Below, piece by piece: positions 23,803 through 33,819 of a stretch of 64,000 nt of DNA; the stretch's first letter is position 1; each line of letters begins with the position of its first letter. Source of the stretch: Madurella fahalii (Eukaryota > Ascomycota > Sordariomycetes > Sordariales). Both the position numbers and the translations under genes were made by a program. The notes beneath the pieces were generated by a model. That model was not told where the DNA came from. It searched no databases and was given only the letters and a program-made list of their open reading frames with translations. The stretch covers positions 1,488,001 to 1,552,000 of the forward strand of contig CM056879.1 of NCBI GenBank assembly GCA_029876055.1, in the 5' to 3' direction.

Positions 23803-24808
23803 GAGAATATAGTTTCCACCTATCCCTCTGCGCCCCAAACACTCGCTCATGAAGTTAACTCACACTCGCCCTGGGGTTTCCCCATTTCCTCCCGCCCAGG
23901 TACCCGGCTCCTCCTACCCGCCGCCAGCGGCCCACCACCCTCGACCCCCGCGAGCTCTGGCCCACGATACACATCCTCCATCTCGACGAAATTTGACCTC
24001 CAGCGTGTCCTCCGAAGCGCAGGCGAAACCATTCTCAAAGACCGCGGCCGCGCCGAGCAGGTCGTCGCCACCCCGCTCTTCCGCACCTGGCTCGCCAGCC
24101 CGGACTCGGCGAGACTGCTGGTGCACGGCAACTTTGACAGCACCGATGCCGGGAGCAGGCCGGTGTCGCCTTTCCCGGTGCTGTGCGCGGAGGTGGTGAA
24201 GGCGCTGCGGCTATCGTCATCGCCGTCGGGCCCGGCATGGACGGCGACGACGTCCGGATGGAGAGCGTTGATCGGCTTAGTCTTCTTTTACGGCTACCAT
24301 CTCCGCCCACGACGAGTTCCGTAGGGCCGAAGCCATGGTCCGGTCGCTGATTGCGCAGTTGCTGAGGCAGTTCCCGGCGGGGATTATCGAGCCGGACCCC
24401 GGGGTGACGATGGCGGACGTGGAGAGGGAGGATATAACGCTGTTGTGCAGGCTGTTTGCGTACTTAGTGCAGCAGCTGCCAGCCTCGACGACGGTTTTTT
24501 GCTTGATCGGCGGGATCAACGTGTACGAGAGCGAGGAGTATCTGCATGGGATAGATGCGGTAGTGTTGGCGCTTCTTGAGTCGGTGGATGAGGATGGTGG
24601 ACAGCACTCCGAGAGAGCCAAGTTCAAGCTGCTGCTTATGAGCCCGCAACCGACGGTTGAGGTCAGGAAGGTGTTTGACAATGTGTCGGGCACCTTACTA
24701 CACATGGCGTAGATAGAGACGCTGGAGGGAGGAGTGCGTTTTGAACGAATTCAAGAGCAATTGGGAGTAGAGGCAGAGGTGGGGAAGGAGAGGGAGGCCG
24801 GCTGGTGA
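23803..24808 (+). pseudogene. Decayed P-loop-type fungal protein (no ATG, frame shift, TAG)
   Basis: An open frame without ATG begins after the TAA at 23800-23802. It encodes KFDLQRVLRSAGETILKD and LFRTWLASPDSARLLVHGNF, the start of a Sordariomycete protein type that I associate with P-loop/NACHT-like domains. After VFFYGYH near 24303 the continuation shifts by one base to DEFRRAEAMVRSLIAQLLRQ and then TTVFCLIGGINVYESEEYLH (Walker-B-like strand) and FKLLLMSPQP. An in-frame TAG (24710-24712) then interrupts it before a plausible last segment ending KEREAGW at TGA 24806. A missing start, a shift and a stop together argue for a pseudogene. The domain assignment rests on my recall of the family and is tentative. 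Confidence 0.55.
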
Positions 24809-25082
24809 ACGGTAATTAGGGGCGAATCGCTGTGGTGTACTTGACATGGGAGGTTGAAGTGAAACTGAAGGGAGTGCATCCCGCGAGGTCTCAACAGAGG
24901 TTTACAACGCAACTATATGGAACGCTGGTTGACCGGAATGCCGTATTTGCATTGATTCAAGTGCTTGGAGCTAGCACGGTGGATAAAAGTACCACACAAT
25001 ACTCTATTACCCCGACCCATCCTAGAAGCAATTGCTATCTTACTCTCAGTACGCTTCAAACGTAATTCCCCGCCTCTGTGGA

Positions 25083-27148
25083 CTACAATAAGAAGCCGTC
25101 ATTGCCGGCTGTATCTGCTAGCCAGGACTCAGCTTGCCCAGTTGCCAGCTCGAGTCCGAACAGCGTTCCGGCATCGATGGTATCAAAGCTGGAATTGCCA
25201 AGCACCGGGCCTTCTTGGGTAGACACATCGGATAGATACCACGCCTTTAATTGCCTAACCTTCTTCAAATATCCCAAGACGGCAGGTCTGCCCGTGCCCT
25301 GCCAAGTCTCATGGTCAGGGGCGGCGACGTCGTTGTTGTCTGGGTTATAGCCCAAGTTATAGTCAGTTACCGCAACCATGTCCGTCTCGGTTAAGGCGCC
25401 TTCCGGATGCGGTCTATAATAAACGCAGTGCGCCTCCTCAAACTTCCCACCCAACTTCGTCAGCAGACCGGGGAAATCAACGGTTTGCCGCGCGATTGTA
25501 GGATCCCAGTCGGGGTCGTTCTGAAGGAGAAGTAACCGGCGGATGTTTAGCAGCGCCAGCGCGAGTCCGCACATAGTTGTGAGAGGACATCCGGTAGTAA
25601 GGTCGGCGACTGGGATAGCGAGGAATGAATCAATGACGTTGAGACAAGATTGGAGGCAGCTACAAAGAGCTTGGATACGGTGATGAGCGGAAGCAGCGCC
25701 CGACGGGGTGTGGATGGCTGCCTCGGAGATGCGGACTAGAACGGCGTGGTAGTTAACATTCCAAAGGAGGGCTTTTAGTTCAGACGTGTTAGTTCTCCAT
25801 CTTATAAAATGTTTCCGATGTGGTTTTATAAACCAAAAAGGAGGTGGCCTCACCGTCACTTCTGATATCGTTGGATAGGCTGTAAGTGATGTGCTCCGCC
25901 TCGGTCTGAACCGATCTCATTGCCTGGTACGTCCCTTCGTCGAACCGCACAACTGGCCATCCAACAACGGACTCACGAGGCAGAGCTGCGGACCACTGAC
26001 TTGCCAACAACTGCACACGAACGAGTGCAACCAGGTATATGTCTGACCGCTCATCGCGAGCTTTGGCGAGCCGATCACAGCACTGGACCATGTACTTCGT
26101 AAATGACAGACTCGCCGGCTGTCGGAGAACTGTGCGCATGCTACATAGCCCCTTGTAAGCTAATCCCTTTGGCTTGCTGAAGTTTATTCGTTTCTGACTT
26201 ACACTGAGCTAATGTAAAAACACCCTAAAGCAGCGCGTTGCTCTTGCAGGGTGTGCTCTGTCGCGGGCGATGGTGGCCTGTCCAGACCCATGTCGGATAC
26301 CAGAGATATTGCCAACTGTGTGAGGTCAGAACCTCGCGACTCCCCGCAAAGGTAATAATCCCCCCAGGCCGTGAAGATTAGGATTGCTTGCAGCATCTCG
26401 AGCGTCTTACGCTGCTCACGTAACAACTCGTCGGCGAGGCATTGGCGAAACCATCGATAGAAAGCGGATTGGTCTGAATCGTGACTCATGCGTTTTCGAG
26501 CTGTCACGATCCGGGTGATGACTTTAAACAGAAAAGGCTCCTTGAGGGAAAGCTCATGTGCGGATGAAGACGTTGGAATCGGGACGAAAGGAAAACGAGG
26601 AACGAGGATCCTCCGATAGTGCTCTAGGATGCTCTCTACATCGTCGGGGGCCCCCTTGTAGCCGGGAGAGACAGATATGTCGATAGGCTGGGATGATTCT
26701 TCGGCGAGTGGTGGAACGCCTGCGGGGAGAGAAGATCCGGTCTCTCTAACTCGGGAGTTAAAGCTGGCTTCAAGAAGAGTCATGATTCCGTCAAGCTTTC
26801 TCTCAAGTTGACCAACCCGTTTGTGACCGCTAGATAGACGTGGTTAGTATTCCGGTGTCGCATCTCAAATCTTTGTTGAATCAGGCTTGCTACAACTAAC
26901 GTCTTTGCTGTGCTAACCCTGGCTGGCCGGGGCCCGCGTTTGGCGGGCTCGGTAACCCAGCACTTATTACCCTGCCGAGAGCACCTTTCGCAGACAGGTG
27001 AAGACGTCAAGGTATCTGGATCATCTGCGGCTCTGGGCCAGTCGCAACGCAGTTTCGACCTTGCACAGTGGAAGCAGGCCCTCCTTTTCCTTGGATACGG
27101 TTCTTGATGGGGTGTCGCCATTTCGGAATTAGCAACGTTTCGAGCCAT
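25083..27148 (-). CDS. Zn(II)2Cys6 transcription factor with fungal regulatory domain
   Basis: Four exons on the minus strand (27148-26901, 26829-26205, 26151-25854, 25771-25083) give 619 residues. The DNA-binding domain near residue 25 is CFHCARSKLRC then CERCSRQGNKC, the six cysteines that bind two zinc ions. Intron 1 (GTTAGT donor, TACTAAC branch) joins the basic linker to QLERKLDGIMTLLE, a short coiled coil used for dimerisation. The middle-homology region follows (RMSHDSDQSAFYRWFRQCLAD, LAISLVSDMGLDRP). Intron 2 uses GTGTAA as donor to keep the frame, slightly off consensus. The C-terminal half is helical and ends in an acidic, aromatic stretch. An in-frame ATG at 27121 would shorten the protein by nine residues, and ones at 27187 and 27238 would extend it. 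Target genes cannot be read from the sequence; the neighbours give no metabolic cluster. Confidence 0.85.
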
Positions 27149-28342
27149 AAGTTGAGGACCAACGATACGATTCCAGTAGAAACTCATCGTTGAGAAGGTT
27201 CTCGGATAATTTATATTGTCCCGAGGGGCCCGACACATGCATGGGTCCCTGCTCGGACTGCCGCCCCTGGCGAGCTGAGAGTCCGATCGTCGATGACGCG
27301 GCCCGATACGGCCTGGTCAGCAAGAGAAAAGGAAGGTCGAGGGATGTGAACATCGAATAGGATTCACACAAAAATTGGCGTGTCCCAGGGGTCAAAGAGA
27401 GGCGGATCCGCTGCAGGTTTCTATGCGCTACAAGCAAAAGGCCCCCAACTGGTGGAACGCAGGATACGTACTTCGGGTATTCCCTTTACCTGCGCTATCG
27501 CCGAATGTAGGTGCCACCGGGCTTGCCGTTTGCCGACTGACAATAATGTAACTGGTGACTGATGGAGAGCGGAACCGCGCAAGGGGCAGTGAAAGGCATA
27601 TCAATTTCACAGCCAGTCTCGTGGCTGTGTTGAATCCTAACAAACAAGTCATCCCGGGGATCCTGACCTATAGCACACATTGCGTACAATTGCCTTGCAA
27701 ATCATTGCACCATACGGCGTGTTGATACTGTCGTACCCACTGCGGTGTCTACCAATGCCAACAGCCGGCCTAGGAACGATATTTAAGGTAATCAGTAGTG
27801 CTGAAGTCCGCCACTGCATGCGCTTCGCGCCACAGCAATGATGATATCTTAGGTCTTTGGTACTCTACTTGCTTTCAAGTACTACTTAATACCGCCTGTA
27901 ATCAGTATCTCCCACGCCCAACCCCGTCCGGCATCACGAAGTAAACGCATGCGGGATTCCACCCTGAGATCTAGTACTGAATGGCTCCGGTCATGGAAGG
28001 GTTAACTTCGTTTATGACTTGTTATTATTCCTCAAATTACATCGGGCTCTGTCCAATGCCAACCCCCTTGGCCCTAGTGCCAACAATGCTACCCACCTTT
28101 GTATAACCCGCCGCCCCCCGGGGGGGGGTTGGAGGGTAACGAATGCATTTCCTATTGGTCAGACGCATTCCGCATCTTAGGTGGCGGTGGCAGTGCTAGG
28201 TACTGGTTGACCATATTGAGGCAGCCCACGCTTGCGGTTACCGCGTGCCAGCCATTTCTTGCTCACCTGTCAATCTTGCGCAGGATGCTGTAAAAACACA
28301 CCTAGAAACAAAGTCAAACACCCGGTCGAACAAACACAAAAG
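27149..28342. other. Intergenic region
   Basis: About 1.2 kb upstream of both the Zn2Cys6 gene and the plus-strand gene at 28343. It includes a G9 run at 28120-28128 preceded by a C-run (ccgccgccccccggggggggg), a local GC palindrome that can fold on itself. No gene is supported. Confidence 0.5.
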
Positions 28343-29823
28343 ATGCAGTCTTATCAAGCTTTATCCCTTAAGCAGACTTGCTCACAGAATTGGCAGCATG
28401 GCGATTACGACGTCCAACGATCCCGAAGCTCTTCTATTAGTAGCGCCCAGATAAATGACCAAATCAGAATGGCACGCCGTCACGGCAGGGAACGCTACGA
28501 CCGAGAACCTGAACAACAGGCTCCGTGTTCGAGAGGCATATTGCAAGAAATACTTAGCTATCCGCCAGGACTCCGGGCTATTCTCGAGCCCATACTTGAA
28601 GATAACGATCGAAGAGCTCGGGTGGAGACCAAACTGCAGGAGATCAGGAGGGACAGGACCATTCTGCCTCCTCTTTGTATGAATTTCCTCGACAGTCTCG
28701 GCTTGAACATAAAGGAACCTACTGTAGATGACGGGCCCTTGGGGGAACTTGCAAACCCCATCCTCACCTTGCTCCAGACAAATCTTTGGAACGCGGCCTT
28801 CGGTGGTTCCGGCGATGGCCCTGAAACCAGTTCAAGCACCACATCATCAAGCCAGACCGCCACAGAAAACTCGCACCACCCTATTCCGCTGATGCAGTGG
28901 ACTCAGTTCCGCAAGCATCCGTTGGCGGGCACGAGCAACTTCGTGGAAGCCCGTCACGAAACAACGCTGGCGACATACGAGACTCTCAGCCTTGAAATTT
29001 CTGTCGGTGGCGGTGTTGCCGGTGTCTCATTGTCAGGATTTGTCAAGAAGATCCGAGACTGATTCCACACTGAAGACTGGCTTGCCATCTGGCGGTCGAC
29101 GCCGCGCCCCATCCTTCTTCTTGCAGAGAAGGGGGCGACTATCGACGAGAAAGAGTTGGCTGATTTGGACAAGGAACTCTTTGATACTACCAAATTTGCC
29201 CGGTTCGACTACAGAGTCACAGTTCTGGCTTACGGCGATGGAGCTTACGGCTCTATCCCCCTATTCAAAGCCGGAGAGCCTTCCAGAACGTCAGCGCCGC
29301 GTGGAGCCCGAACCCTCGGTCCCATTGCCGCGATGGAACGCGTTCCCAAAGCCATCCCGAAGAAATTGGACAAGAATGCGTGTTCTACGAGTAAGATCGG
29401 ACTACGTATCAGGAAACAGAACGTGAAGTGGCTGGGGTGTGAAGAGACGGCTCGGCCCGCCTATGCTACACTGGAGAACGATGGACAAAGGATCGGCGGA
29501 GGATACGGCAGTGGACTCCTGAAGTCGCTATCGCTTGACCCAGCAGCGGAGGGCGCCGACGGCATAATAACAACAATCCCGCAAATCCTTACCCTCTGGC
29601 ATGTCAAGGCTTCGATCCTCTACAACACCACAACAACTGACGCTCGCATCATCTGCGATCACCATGCCATAGGCTACGTCACCTTTGCGCCGGGCCAGGT
29701 TTGGCGAGGTGTGAGGATTCTGAAGGGGCCGGATCAGACAGGTCACGAGACACCGAACCGACGATTGTGGTGCTGCAACCGGCAGAGGGTCGTTGGTTGA
29801 AGGAGAGACTCTTTTGGAGCTGA
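28343..29823 (+). CDS. Unrecognised protein, reading frame possibly interrupted
   Basis: From the ATG at 28343 one frame runs to TGA 29060-29062, and the same frame continues convincingly beyond it (FHTEDWLAIWRSTPRPILLL, then ELFDTTKFARFDYRVTVLAY). A 54-nt GT-AG segment (29022-29075, multiple of three) would remove the TGA and join GGVAD to WLAIWRS, but its donor GTGTCT is weak. Near 29757 the credible C-terminus (PTIVVLQPAEGRWLKERLFW) lies one base out of frame from the preceding HET-like-unrelated text LKGPDQTGHE. The N-terminal third is Arg/Gln-rich; the middle has an amphipathic block (ILQEILSYPPGLRAILEPIL) and a Ser/Thr-rich linker. No signal peptide or membrane segment is visible. I do not recognise the family. 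It is either a damaged gene or one with a poorly resolved intron and a sequence indel. Confidence 0.45.
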
Positions 29824-30004
29824 GGTGACTAGGTACGTACATGTTCTCTCGAAGCCGCAAGGGACCGTCCCAAGTTAATCCACCAGGTGACTGTCGTGGG
29901 CAACGAGTACAGGATGGCTACATTTTGTGAATATATCCACTCTTCGCATACAGTCCCCGCCCGAAACCAAGGAATACGGCAGCGCGTATGATTGTCTGTT
30001 TGAC

Positions 30005-31191
30005 TCAAGAAGAGCCTGGAAAATCACTGATGCGTAGGGGCAACACGCCCGTGCATTCAACAAGATTGTTGATGTGTTCCACACCAAGCACACTGAGCCT
30101 AACATAGGCGCCGGCGTAGCCCTAAGAGTTCACATTAATACTGCCACTAGTTTGTTTTACCGGCATCTCTCACTTACATTGTTCCACGCGCCTTGGTTGT
30201 TGACGGGATTCGCAAAGGTCGTCCAGAAAACCTCCGCACCAGGGTACCGTGCCAGAGCCAAGTCGCTCTCAAAAATAAAGATGTCGGGAGACGGATTGTC
30301 GCTAATGGTCTCGTTGTACCACGACACGTCCCACACGCCCGGCGTGGTGTCCTGCGGGGCTTCAGGTCTGGATATGTCAACGAAGCTTTGCCGGCTGGTG
30401 GTGTGCGCGCCGATGAGGGCGATCAGCTCGCCCAGCACCACCGTCTTGTCCTCAAAGAGCGCTACCAGCGTCTCAGCGTCGTCCGTCACCTCGGGCAGGC
30501 GGCCCTCCGGCGCTGGGATTGAGCTGTCATTCCTGCCGACGAAGGAGCGGGTTCTCGGCCCGAGCGGGCACGACACGGCGGCCACGTTGGCGCTCATCTG
30601 GATCAGATCCGCCATGCCCGCACCGTGGCCGTGCCATTTACGGTACCATTCCTTCATCTGAGCTGCGATGACTTCGACGCCGAGATTCTCCGTGCGCTTC
30701 CACTCGTCGGCGAGAATGATGGATCCGTCGGCGCCGCCACCGCCGGCAGTCTTGGACCAGGTGGCCGCGTCGTGGAAGCCGAGGCGGATGGCCTGGCGGG
30801 CCAGGGTGTTGCACTCGCCCGTTGAGGTGTCCGTGAAGGCTGCAGCCATGTCATCCGCGATATACTTCCACAGACAGCATGTTTCTCTACGGCACTCGTC
30901 GCTCTCCAATGGGCCAGGTGCCGTGTACACTGTGGTGAGGTCCTGCGGGAGGACCGCGGTGCGGTTGATGAGGAGAATGCTTTTAATGGTCCATCCAGCC
31001 GAAGTTAACTCGTCATCTCGTAGCGTCTTGAGGTCCGCAAGGAGCTCCGTCACAGGGATTGGGGGGTCTTGCCGCTTCATCATAGATGAGAGACCGCCGA
31101 GGGCGTGGTGCATACCTCTGTGAGCTAAAGCGCATCCGGATTGTACCAAAAGGGTGGCGAACACGGCCACAGCGTTAGTTTTGATCTCCAT
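30005..31191 (-). CDS. Secreted class II heme peroxidase (ascomycete ligninase-like)
   Basis: Two exons (31191-30178 and 30121-30005; 56-nt intron with GTAAGT donor) give 376 residues. The ATG at 31191 starts a signal peptide (MEIKTNAVAVFATLLVQSGC). The distal heme site is RLGFHDAATW, with Arg136 and His140, followed by the calcium-site-like GGGGADGSII as in lignin peroxidases. The mid-protein helix ADLIQMSANVAAVSCPLGPR matches the family, and the proximal heme ligand is His263 in ELIALIGAHTTSRQ. The intron joins AWNN to GYAGAYVRLSVLGVEHINNL, a family C-terminus, which confirms the splice. Class II peroxidases oxidise aromatic substrates with H2O2 outside the cell. I did not identify a complete manganese-binding triad or a surface radical tryptophan, so the substrate class is open. 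Confidence 0.9.
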
Positions 31192-32383
31192 GGACGCGTT
31201 GGTGTGATTTAAGTAGCTGAGAGGTGAATGACGGTTGATGTTTCTGTTCGCTGGTTGACGGGATATCCTAGTACCCAAGTTGTAGTCGCGCCCTCCTTCT
31301 TTTATACAAGTCCACGCAGAGTTCCATTTTTCCACTTGGAATCGAAAGGCTGCATTTTTTGCACTGAAGTTGGTTGACTGCCTTTCCCATTTCGGTGTCG
31401 ATATCGGATTATTCGGTCCTGTAGCATGGCCCACTGTAGCCGCTGGACCGGGGACGGAAGATTCGGTGGTTGGGGAATATGTCCGAGACAGGGACAAGAA
31501 CCATCATCCTCGTACCGACCACTTATAACTGGCCAATTCCAGGGACCTAGGGAATTGCTATGTACACAACGGACCCATGTTCGGGCATTCGGAGGAACTC
31601 AGGATTCACCGTTTCAGCTAGGTAAGCCTTGCGGATTGATGAGGAGGGTTGGGGGTGAGAATATACCTGTGGAGGATACCTAAGGCATCTTAGGTAGTAA
31701 GGGCCCGAAAGGGCCGGACTTACTTATCCGCCATATCCTGACACTGGACCGGACGAGAAGCCAGGCGATGGCGCCAGAGGCTTGATCAACTGGGTGTCGG
31801 CAACACCATGCATTCTGGCATGTCGTAGTTGACGGGGTTACATTGGCTGCTCACCTGCCTTATTAAGATACTTAACACCAGTCAGTATAGATGGGTTGGC
31901 GTGCGTTGCATGGCAGGTGCTTTGTCACTACAGGGAGCCAGCTGAAATAAGCTACCGGTAACGTATATAAATGAACAAACCCATACGGGAAAAGGAGTTT
32001 TTTTCCAACATAATACCCTGCGTTGACATGTTACTCGAGAACTCCATTTCATCTCCCTACCGTACCTTACCTTAGGACGCTTGGATTTTATGGAGGCCTG
32101 TCTCCACATATGATTCGTGAACGAATTCCATCAACGGCCCTGGTTTTACATGACTGTACGTTTTAGATTCTTCAAGCAGGTAGGTACGTGTTCTGTTCAG
32201 AGGGTGCGTTTGGCATCTCTGGTCCAGAACCGGATTTTTACCCCCCATTAGATTGGCACGCAGACGGTCCGTGATATCTACAACTGGCCGCCAAAATGAA
32301 GAGGATCAGATATGCTACGTCAGGTAGTTTCCTGCAAGACACAGACCTCTAGAACATGCCTGTGGCATTCACAATCGCCCTTA
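31192..32383. other. Peroxidase upstream region and gene-free stretch
   Basis: The region starts with the peroxidase promoter. From about 31640 to 32300 it is A+T-rich with short frames only. The frame 30157-31497 runs past the peroxidase ATG by chance; its extra 102 codons precede the signal peptide and are not expected to be translated. Confidence 0.5.
31299..31306 (-). promoter_or_regulatory. Probable TATA box of the peroxidase gene
   Basis: TATAAAAG on the minus strand lies 108 bases upstream of the peroxidase ATG, a normal distance for a fungal Pol II promoter. Assigned from consensus and position. Confidence 0.5.
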
Positions 32384-33420
32384 TCACTGCAAAGGCCTGC
32401 CCAAGGGTGGATGGAGGCCTCCATTATTAGCACGCCCGGCTCTTTGCTCACTCCCTGTGTGCCTCGGGATGACCCCATGCCGCGAAGGCCAATGGTGAAT
32501 GTCGTATTCCATCCTGTCCTGGGGGTCTGCCCCGCTCTGTGGCGCACCGTCGTTCAGGTACGGAACTTCGGGCTCGTGTTGTTGCCTTCTATCTGGATAC
32601 TGCTGATAGGAACTTGAAGTTGTGTATGATCCAAGTCCCTGTCGCTGGTGGTCGTATGGCGGTTGGTGATGGTAGCCGGCACTACCGTAGCTACTGCCCA
32701 CGTCGTTGGTAGTGGATGTGTAATCTTGGACCGGATAGTTGGATGGGCCTGGCTGGTAACTGTTGCCTCCATACCTCCCCTGTGGTCCGACAGTCCGTAC
32801 AGGATGTGATTGTGATCATGGCGTGCTTTGGGGTTGCGGATTTCTCCGCGTTGGCAGAGGATTTGACGCAACTCTAGACATTGTGGCGGGATCCTTTACG
32901 CTCGCCCGAAGGAAGTTCTCTTTCGCCCTCTCGTCGGCATGGACCCCGTATATGTCCTTGAGATACTCAATGAACCCGAGATACGCGTCGGCCACCTTCT
33001 GGAAGCGCTTGACCTCGAGCGATACGGATGGGGCGGACTCGGAGACTGTTCGGCGAGCCGAGAGATATCTGTCTCGCTGGACTCGATCTCTGCCAGAGCT
33101 AAAGCTGTCTGGAATGCATTACGAATCTGCCGCCCGTTCCAGCGCGCTCGGGGGTGCTTGTGCCGGTAGCTGGCGATGAAGCCGCCAATGGACACCATGT
33201 CAACCTTCAGCTTGGTCTGTTTTCGCTTGAGACGCTTCTCAACCCTACCGAGGTTCAGAGTGAAAACGCGTTGGGTGGAACTCCAGATTTATGGGGGGGA
33301 TATAGAGTCATGTGAATCCGCGATACAAATGCCTCGTCGAAATCGACCACCCGATTTGTCGTGAGAAACAGACAGCCGACGTAATACTCAAGAATGACAG
33401 CACTAGATATTGTCAGTTAG
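32384..33420 (-). pseudogene. 3' remnant of a fungal AAA ATPase gene
   Basis: Reading the minus strand from 33420, the pieces are EYYVGCLFLTTNRVVDFDEA (sensor-1 region of fungal AAA ATPases), VSRIHMTLYPP, then FTLNLGRVEKRLKRKQTKLK in another frame. The conserved RWNGRQIRNAFQTALALAE follows, then after another shift VSLEVKRFQKVADAYLGFIE, and a Gln/Tyr/Pro-rich tail (YTTSSSYQQYPDRRQQHEPE). A consensus acceptor (CTAAC, then CTAG) precedes the first piece, so an upstream exon once existed. No Walker A or Walker B sequence is found further upstream before the divergent intact AAA gene begins. The missing ATPase core and at least two frame breaks make this a pseudogene. It differs from the intact neighbour (AFQTALALAE versus VVMTARQLA), so it comes from a distinct paralogue. 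Confidence 0.75.
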
Positions 33421-33819
33421 GACTCTTCTATATATTAAGACTATAAGCCTTCGATTTGTTGTTCGTGTAGTATCTACCTTGTTCACTGCTACAAGGTGCC
33501 TCGGAAGCACCCATACTAGCCTGAGAACGCAACGCCTTAGTGAACTTTAAGCTGATACATATAACCAAGACCCGAGCAGTAACAATCCTACGCTTTCGGA
33601 AAACTGCCTTATCATGCAACACACAAACGCCGCCAGGGTGGTGGTGCCGGTCACGTGTGTATTAGGCAACCAGCCCAGGCACGGAGGATGCTGGGTATTC
33701 GCATAAAAGCTACGCATCTAGTCGAGTTTCATCCTCATCCGCTTGTTTTCGCCGCCTCGGCGGTGAGTACTACATCAGCCAACGCGAAACTAGCTACGTC
33801 GATACTGAACCGGCCGCTA
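33421..33819. other. Region between the divergent AAA remnant and AAA gene
   Basis: About 400 bases, A+T-rich at 33420-33600. It contains a GTGAGT...CTAG pair (about 33762-33793) that could be a 5' UTR intron of the plus-strand AAA gene. An alternative in-frame ATG for that gene lies at 33688. Confidence 0.4.
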
